Shown here piece by piece: positions 39,978 to 44,963 of a DNA stretch of 44,963 nt; within the stretch, counting starts at the first letter, position 1, and each line of letters begins with the position of its first letter. Below the pieces are notes generated by a model, which saw nothing but the letters and a program-made list of their open reading frames with translations, was not told where the DNA came from and made no database searches. The stretch is from NCBI GenBank assembly GCA_964490935.1, contig CAZBEO010000025.1:1-44963 (forward strand). Direction: 5' to 3'. Source of the stretch: JAQVYB01 sp964490935. GTDB taxonomy: Bacteria; Verrucomicrobiota; Kiritimatiellia; RZYC01. The position numbers were made by a program, and so were the translations under genes.

Positions 39978-42734
39978 TCAACTATTGATGGCGGCCTGTG
40001 CGGCGGCCAACCGCGCAATCGGAACGCGGTACGGTGAACAGCTCACATAGTCCAGCCCCACTTTGCAGCAGAACTTCACGCTGGCCGGATCGCCACCGTG
40101 CTCCCCGCAAATGCCGCACTTAAGCTGCGGACGCGAGGAGCGACCTTTGCGAACGCCCATTTCCACCAACTGGCCGACGCCCGAAACATCCAGATGCTGG
40201 AAAGGATCCACCGGAAGAATCTTTTCTTTCAGATAATCCCCGAGGAACGAAGCAATATCATCTCGGCTGAATCCGAACGCCATCTGAGTCAGGTCATTGG
40301 TGCCGAAGCTGAAGAATTCCGCCTTTTCGGCAATTTCATCGGCCGTCAGCGCCGCGCGCGGAATTTCGATCATGGTTCCCACCAGATACGTGAATTTCGC
40401 TTTGCGCTTTTCGATGATTTCATCCGCCGTTTTGCGGATGATCTTTTCAAGGAACTCGAATTCCGCCACCGTTCCGATCAACGGCACCATGATTTCCGGA
40501 TGCACCTTGATGCGCCCCTGTTTTTCCACGTTGCAGGCCGCCTCAATAATGGCGCGCGTCTGCATGACGCATAATTCAGGGTACGTGACTGAGAGTCGGC
40601 ATCCGCGATGTCCCAACATCGGATTGAATTCCTTCAGCGAGCGAACGCGATCGGCCACCTTCCCCTGTGTGATCCCCAAACGCTTGGCCACTTCGTCCTG
40701 CTCCTTCTTCTCGTGCGGAACGAATTCATGCAGCGGGGGGTCCAGCAGACGAATGGTCACCGGCAGATTCTTCATGGCCTTGAAGATACCTTCAAAGTCC
40801 TTGCGCTGATACGGCAGCAGCTTAGCCAGTGCCTTTTCGCGCGACTTGAGGTCTTCCGCCAGAATGAATTCGCGGATAGCCCAAATGCGATCGCCTTCGA
40901 AGAACATATGTTCCGTGCGACAAAGGCCAATGCCCTCGGCACCGAAGGACCGGGCGGCCTGCGCATCTTCCGGTCGGTCCGCATTGGTCCGCACGTTGAT
41001 CTTGCGAAATTCATCTGCCCAGTCCGAGACCTGCTTGTACATCTTGTAGATCGGATGCTTTATGGCTTCTTTGTTATTCTCAACCACCGCCGCGATTACC
41101 GGGCTCGACTGCGTGGGCAATTGCCCCGCATACATGTTGCCGGTCGAACCGTTCAGGCTGATCCAGTCGCCTTCCTTCAACACCGTCTTGCCCGCCGTTA
41201 CCGTTTTCTTTTTGTAGTCGATCTCCAGCGAACTAACACCGCAGATGCAGCACTTGCCCCAGCCTCGGGCAACCACTGCCGCATGCGAGGTCATGCCACC
41301 GGTACTCGTCAGAATACCCTGCGCGGCCCACATGCCGCCCACATCTTCTGGGCTCGTTTCATGACGAACCAAGATCAGCTTTTCGGCCTTGTTCGCCTTG
41401 ATCATCGTTTCGGCCTTGGCCGCATCGAACACGATTTTACCCACGGCGGCACCCGGACCGGCAGGCAAGCCAGTAACCAGCGGAACAACCTTCTTTTCCG
41501 CCTGGATGTCGAAGATCGGGAAAAGCAACTGTTCCAGATCGGAACCGCTCAGCATGTTAAGTGCCTTTTTAGGCGAGAGCAATTTCTGCTGCGGCGCACC
41601 TGTGAAGACGTCCTTACCTGTGGCCATTTCCACCGCCCAACGGACGCCCGCCAAGCCGGTACGCTTGGCATTGCGGGTTTGCAGCATGTAGAGTTTTCCC
41701 TGCTGCACGGTGAATTCCACATCCTGCGGATGCTTGTAGTGGCGTTCCAGGCGCGACATGATCTTATACAATTCCTTTTGAATGCGACGCCACATCGGAT
41801 CGCTCTCGGTCGCCATGTCCTTGAGGTCTTTCGGCGTACGAATGCCAGCCACCACATCCTCTCCCTGCGCATTGATCAGGTACTCGCCCATCGGCTCGGA
41901 GTCGCCCGTAGCACCGTCACGCGTGAAAGCCACGCCCGTGCCGGAATCGGCACCCATGTTGCCAAAAACCATGCTGCACACATTCACCGCCGTACCCAGC
42001 AGACCCGAGATTTTATTGATCTCGCGGTACTTTGCCGCACGCTCAGAATCCCACGAACCGAAGACGGCGCGTATCGAGCAATCCAACTGCTCAACCGGAT
42101 TCTGCGGGAAGGGAGATTTCACTTTTTTCTGGTATATCTTTTTATAAATTTCGACCAGTTCCTTGAGCTGCTCAGCCGTGAGGTCCGTATCCTCTTTCGC
42201 CTTGTATTTTTTCTTCAGCGCGTGGAGTTCCACTTCAAAATCATGATGCGTGAGCCCGGTGCTTGGCCCCATGACCACATCGCCGAACATGTCGATGAAA
42301 CGACGATAGCAATCCCAGGCCGTACGTTCGTTTCCGGTCTGCTTAATGAAGCCCTGCACGGACTTATCGGTCAGCCCCAGATTCAGCACCGTATCCATCA
42401 TGCCGGGCATGGAAACAGCGGCACCGGAGCGCACAGAAACCAGCAGAGGATCGTTCGGATCGCCCAGTTTCTTACCCATCAACTTTTCAAGCTTTCCCAG
42501 TTGCGACTTGAGCTGGTTCTGCATGGCAGGCGGATACTGGCTGTTGTGCTTGGAGTAATACGCGCAGGCTTCCGTGGAGATGGTGAAGCCGGCGGGGACC
42601 GGCAAATCGGCATTGGCCATTTCGGCCAGATTGGCGCCTTTGCCGCCGAGAATCGCCTTCATCGTGGCATCGCCTTCGGTGTTCGATTTTCCAAAGCCGT
42701 AAAAGTAGACATATTGCTTAACAGGTGCAGCCAT
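39978..42734 (-). CDS. ppdK: Pyruvate, phosphate dikinase
   Basis: 918 aa; interconverts pyruvate + ATP + Pi and PEP + AMP + PPi. The N-terminal nucleotide-binding domain starts KSNTEGDATMKAILGGKGANLAEM; the swivelling domain carries the phospho-His in GGMTSHAAVVARGWGK (about 481); the C-terminal PEP/pyruvate barrel contains GLCRTEHMFF, LGHRGCRL, FGTNDLTQM and the catalytic Cys in CGICGEHGGDP (about 874). Length and order match bacterial PpdK, which often replaces pyruvate kinase in anaerobes. The ATG at 42734 has AAGG close upstream. It shares the two-way terminator with the neighbouring + strand gene. Confidence 0.98.
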   Translation of the reverse strand: MAAPVKQYVYFYGFGKSNTEGDATMKAILGGKGANLAEMANADLPVPAGFTISTEACAYYSKHNSQYPPAMQNQLKSQLGKLEKLMGKKLGDPNDPLLVSVRSGAAVSMPGMMDTVLNLGLTDKSVQGFIKQTGNERTAWDCYRRFIDMFGDVVMGPSTGLTHHDFEVELHALKKKYKAKEDTDLTAEQLKELVEIYKKIYQKKVKSPFPQNPVEQLDCSIRAVFGSWDSERAAKYREINKISGLLGTAVNVCSMVFGNMGADSGTGVAFTRDGATGDSEPMGEYLINAQGEDVVAGIRTPKDLKDMATESDPMWRRIQKELYKIMSRLERHYKHPQDVEFTVQQGKLYMLQTRNAKRTGLAGVRWAVEMATGKDVFTGAPQQKLLSPKKALNMLSGSDLEQLLFPIFDIQAEKKVVPLVTGLPAGPGAAVGKIVFDAAKAETMIKANKAEKLILVRHETSPEDVGGMWAAQGILTSTGGMTSHAAVVARGWGKCCICGVSSLEIDYKKKTVTAGKTVLKEGDWISLNGSTGNMYAGQLPTQSSPVIAAVVENNKEAIKHPIYKMYKQVSDWADEFRKINVRTNADRPEDAQAARSFGAEGIGLCRTEHMFFEGDRIWAIREFILAEDLKSREKALAKLLPYQRKDFEGIFKAMKNLPVTIRLLDPPLHEFVPHEKKEQDEVAKRLGITQGKVADRVRSLKEFNPMLGHRGCRLSVTYPELCVMQTRAIIEAACNVEKQGRIKVHPEIMVPLIGTVAEFEFLEKIIRKTADEIIEKRKAKFTYLVGTMIEIPRAALTADEIAEKAEFFSFGTNDLTQMAFGFSRDDIASFLGDYLKEKILPVDPFQHLDVSGVGQLVEMGVRKGRSSRPQLKCGICGEHGGDPASVKFCCKVGLDYVSCSPYRVPIARLAAAQAAINS

Positions 42735-42803
42735 TTCCTTACCTTTCTTCAGTTAATAAGCTCTTTCCCTGATTCATTTTATTCAGAGGAAAAAGAAGCG
42801 GTT

Positions 42804-42831
42804 ATGCTAGCAGAGGGGGTTGATTAGTCAA
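42804..42831 (-). promoter_or_regulatory. Possible ppdK promoter
   Basis: Minus strand TTGACT (42831-42826), 16-bp spacer, TAGCAT (42809-42804), about 70 bp before the ppdK ATG. The -35 is good, the -10 is weak. A small GCGTG-CTT-CACGC hairpin around 42874-42886, after the DUF368 stop, may separate the two genes. Confidence 0.4.
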
Positions 42832-42898
42832 GCGCCTTCATCCAAAGCGGATTCCCCGAAACCCACTCGTGACGCGTGCTTCACGCGGCACCGTCCGG

Positions 42899-43914
42899 TT
42901 AAACGTCCCCGCCGCCAATGCGTGCCACGAGGCACGTACAGGCAAACCCCGCCAGAATCAGCGCCGCACAACCACCCATCTGTCCGGCCGTCGGCGTGAA
43001 GGGGCGCGTGTCATAATCATCAGGGTCCACCTCGGCCAGCGCTTCCTCGGTCAACACCTGCCCTTTCATCACGTCACCCACCTGGGGGGCCACCCCTTCC
43101 TGGAAAGGCCACAGACCAACCACCGCGCCCAGCAGCAACCCAAGCAAGACCCCCAGCGTAGCCTTCTCATATTTCTTCAACAAAAATTTCAGTACATTGC
43201 TCACCACGACCACGCCGATCACCACGCCGAGCCCGACCGGCAGAATAACCGTCAGGCCCACGTGCATCATCTCCGGAATCGCCATCGCCTTCAGCGCATC
43301 CTTGAACTGCTCGATGCCCGCCAGAATTTTCACATACTGCCCCAGCACCAGCAGCAGATAGCCCCCGCTGATCCCAGGAAGAATCATGGCACTCGCGCCC
43401 GCCAGCCCCGCCACAAACATCATCACCGCATTCGATCCTTCTGAACCGGACGACGCGCCCACTTTGGCCGCCTGCAGCAGCGCCACCGCCGCCATCACCA
43501 CAAAGCCACCCGCCGCGCCGATCCACACCTTCGGATTCACCGGACGCGCCATCTTCCAGACAATCGGCACGCCGCCGAACGTCAACCCGATGAACAAACT
43601 GTACATGATCCAGCGGTGGCCCACCACGAGGTCCTTCACCGGCCCGCCAGCAGCAGAATCGCCAGCCCCGCCGAAACCACCACCGCGCCCAACACCAGCA
43701 AACTGCGCAGGCGGAACTTCAGCGTGGTCAACTCGGCAATCGCCTGAATAAAACGAGGATACACCCCCGAAGCCAGCAGCATCGTACCGCCGCTGATCCC
43801 GGGCACCAGGTTGGCCAGCCCCATCATCACGCCGCCCATCACGCCGCGCGCCACCAGTGTTCCATTCTTCGGTTCCGTCGCCGCGCCCTGTTCTTTCTGC
43901 TTTTCCATGTGCAT
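42899..43914 (-). pseudogene. DUF368 membrane protein gene with an apparent one-base frameshift
   Basis: Two minus-strand frames together make one DUF368 protein of about 338 aa. The first (from 43914) gives GGVMMGLANLVPGISGGTML and a membrane helix, then stops at AILLLAGR-stop near 43636. The second continues with VKDLVVGHRWIMYSLFIGL to ARIGGGDV at 42899, including the family's second PGISGGY motif (ASAMILPGISGGYLLLVLG). One missing C in GGCGGGCCGG near 43640 would join them (LAG-PVKD). DUF368 includes PopT, an undecaprenyl-phosphate translocase. Could be a sequencing error, since both halves look conserved. ATG 43908 has better AAGGG spacing than 43914. Confidence 0.82.
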
Positions 43915-43945
43915 GTCCCTTTCTGTTTTTTAAATTGGTGCGCAA

Positions 43946-43975
43946 GCTATACGACCGATCCCTTCGCCGGTTCAA
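43946..43975 (-). promoter_or_regulatory. Predicted DUF368 promoter
   Basis: Minus strand TTGAAC (43975-43970), 18-bp spacer, TATAGC (43951-43946), about 32 bp before the DUF368 start. Both boxes are fair matches. Confidence 0.5.
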
Positions 43976-44098
43976 GTGAAATGTCTCTTCAAAAAAACCC
44001 TCGCCGCCTCCATCAAATTCTACGATCACCTCGCCTACCGCGACGCCTTCAACGACTCCGCTACCACCTACTTCCTCGGCGCGCACTACTCCTTCTGA
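43976..44098 (+). pseudogene. Possible C-terminal remnant of an outer-membrane beta-barrel gene
   Basis: One + strand frame reads ...LFKKTLAASIKFYDHLAYRD, then AFNDSATTYFLGAHYSF and a TGA at 44096-44098. The alternating pattern and terminal Phe resemble the last strands of an outer-membrane barrel. No start or upstream part exists here; the sequence before it belongs to the DUF368 promoter. A decayed gene end is plausible, chance also. Confidence 0.3.
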
Positions 44099-44117
44099 AG
44101 CCCACAGATTTTGGCGT

Positions 44118-44837
44118 CTATTCGCTGTTCAGATTCTTGGCCTGCTGACGCACATATCCAAGGTTATTGCGCGCCAACTCATAATCGTCAGGGGACAGGC
44201 TGACCGCCCGCTCAAGGACGCTGATTGCTTCCTGTATATTTCCTGCTTCGTATAGCGCCCAGCCGAAATCGTTCAAAAGCTTCGCGTTGTCCGGTTGCTC
44301 CTCGCAGGCTTGGCTGTGCCACTGGCAGGCTTCACGGTGCACGCCCTTCTTCCCATAGCAGTAACCAAGGCCCGCCTTAAGACTGGTCGCATCTGGAAAG
44401 GCACGCACGGCATCCGAATAAAATTCGATGGCTCTGTCCATATCTTCCTCGTCCAACAGAAAATCGCCAACCTTGTCGATGATCTCGTAGAGGTCTTCCG
44501 TATCCGGCGGCAGTTCCAGCAATCTGCGAAACAGCTTCATGGCCTCATTTTTACGAAACATCTGGTATTCCGCCGAGCCCACACTCAAAAGTGCGGGCGC
44601 AAACAGCGGATCAATGACCAGGGCGAGCATGCCCGAAGGCCAACGCGGGGCGTTTTCACCTTCGCCGATGGTATTCAGCATTGCATTAAACGCCGTATGG
44701 GCAAACGATTCATAGTATTCCCAATCTGCCGCCTGCCTTCTTTCTGCGTCATTTTTTTGGGCATACTCGGCGCGTAACGTCGCCAGAGCGGGGTCCTTGC
44801 GCACACAGTCCTCAAAGCAAGTGTCTTTGAATTTCAT
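44118..44837 (-). CDS. TPR-repeat protein, cytoplasmic
   Basis: 239 aa, no signal peptide. TPR units from about residue 80: FAPALLSVGSAEYQMFRKNEAMKL, DRAIEFYSDAVRAFPDATSL, KAGLGYCYGKKGVHREACQWHSQA, KLLNDFGWALYEAGNIQEAISVLERAVSLSPDDYELARNNLGYV. The first 75 residues are charged and helical, not recognised. AGGA precedes the ATG. Protein-protein scaffold of unknown partner. The 126 bp to the window end hold no further gene that I can support. Confidence 0.85.
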   Translation of the reverse strand: MKFKDTCFEDCVRKDPALATLRAEYAQKNDAERRQAADWEYYESFAHTAFNAMLNTIGEGENAPRWPSGMLALVIDPLFAPALLSVGSAEYQMFRKNEAMKLFRRLLELPPDTEDLYEIIDKVGDFLLDEEDMDRAIEFYSDAVRAFPDATSLKAGLGYCYGKKGVHREACQWHSQACEEQPDNAKLLNDFGWALYEAGNIQEAISVLERAVSLSPDDYELARNNLGYVRQQAKNLNSE

Positions 44838-44963
44838 ATTTTTCCTAGATCCTTTCTGTTATAAATTGATTGTTCTGATTTTTTCGTGAGGAGCGGCGCG
44901 ACAATAGGTTGAAGAGGCTCTGAACGCAGAGAAGCAAGTATCGCGAATTTTGGGAGGGATGCT

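Noticed and set aside
40608..42827. 739-codon open frame antisense to ppdK on the + strand
   Set aside because: It mirrors a fully convincing ppdK and lacks protein-like composition (many His, Arg, Gln); GC-rich third positions leave few stops on the opposite strand.
43630..43645. Programmed -1 frameshift or recoded TGA in DUF368
   Set aside because: No slippery heptamer and no downstream structure seen; the continuing protein is in a different frame, so reading through TGA would not help.

Overview
The window reads as one contiguous piece of a Gram-negative bacterial chromosome, GC-rich in most genes. It has outer-membrane assembly genes (tamA, tamB), lipoproteins, a PEP-CTERM sorted protein, a Leptospira LA_2272-like surface-repeat protein, a c-di-AMP synthase operon and pyruvate phosphate dikinase. 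Together these suggest the PVC superphylum, most likely Kiritimatiellota/Verrucomicrobiota. That placement is inference from gene content; there is no rRNA, tRNA or CRISPR array to confirm it.

Layout. 1-346: 139-bp tandem repeats carrying two palindromes. 347-3,754 (-): glmS behind a NifA-like sigma-54 activator. 3,855-14,027 (-): a long envelope/cofactor gene run, in transcription order LA_2272-like surface protein, transglutaminase-like protein, thiS, thiF, propeller lipoprotein, tamA, tamB, lipoprotein, mutY. 14,122-16,652 (-): a disulfide oxidoreductase and a FIST-domain protein. 16,689-18,700: an accessory patch with a VapBC-type toxin-antitoxin pair, phased intergenic repeats, an IS4-family remnant, and a broken paralogue of the neighbouring cellulase ending at a 13-bp palindrome. 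18,727-23,714 (-): a PEP-CTERM/FGE-sulfatase-domain protein and a very large GH5 glycoside hydrolase. 23,881-30,128 (-): aldo/keto reductase, SWIM-SNF2 helicase, two unknown exported or membrane proteins, and a methyltransferase. 30,285-36,204 (+): ftsH-folP-cdaA-ybbR-TPR. 36,366-39,922 (+): an RRM protein, a hairpin-rich gap, a small secreted protein, a TPR-YidD fusion, a GxxExxY element with inverted repeats, and a TPR/membrane protein. 39,978-44,837 (-): ppdK, a frameshifted DUF368 gene and a TPR protein.

How the genes fit together. Three themes recur: envelope biogenesis (TamAB, YidD, FtsH, DUF368, GlmS), c-di-AMP signalling (CdaA with YbbR), and polysaccharide use with cell-surface display (GH5 plus PEP-CTERM). 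The most unusual structures are: (i) a 491-bp unit in which a GxxExxY gene is bracketed by 33-column inverted repeats and separates two genes that look like former operon partners; (ii) an intrinsic terminator lying inside the signal-peptide codons of the TPR-YidD gene; (iii) a degraded cellulase paralogue with a 166-bp tract identical to the intact gene; and (iv) an antitoxin promoter whose -10 box sits at the centre of an inverted repeat.
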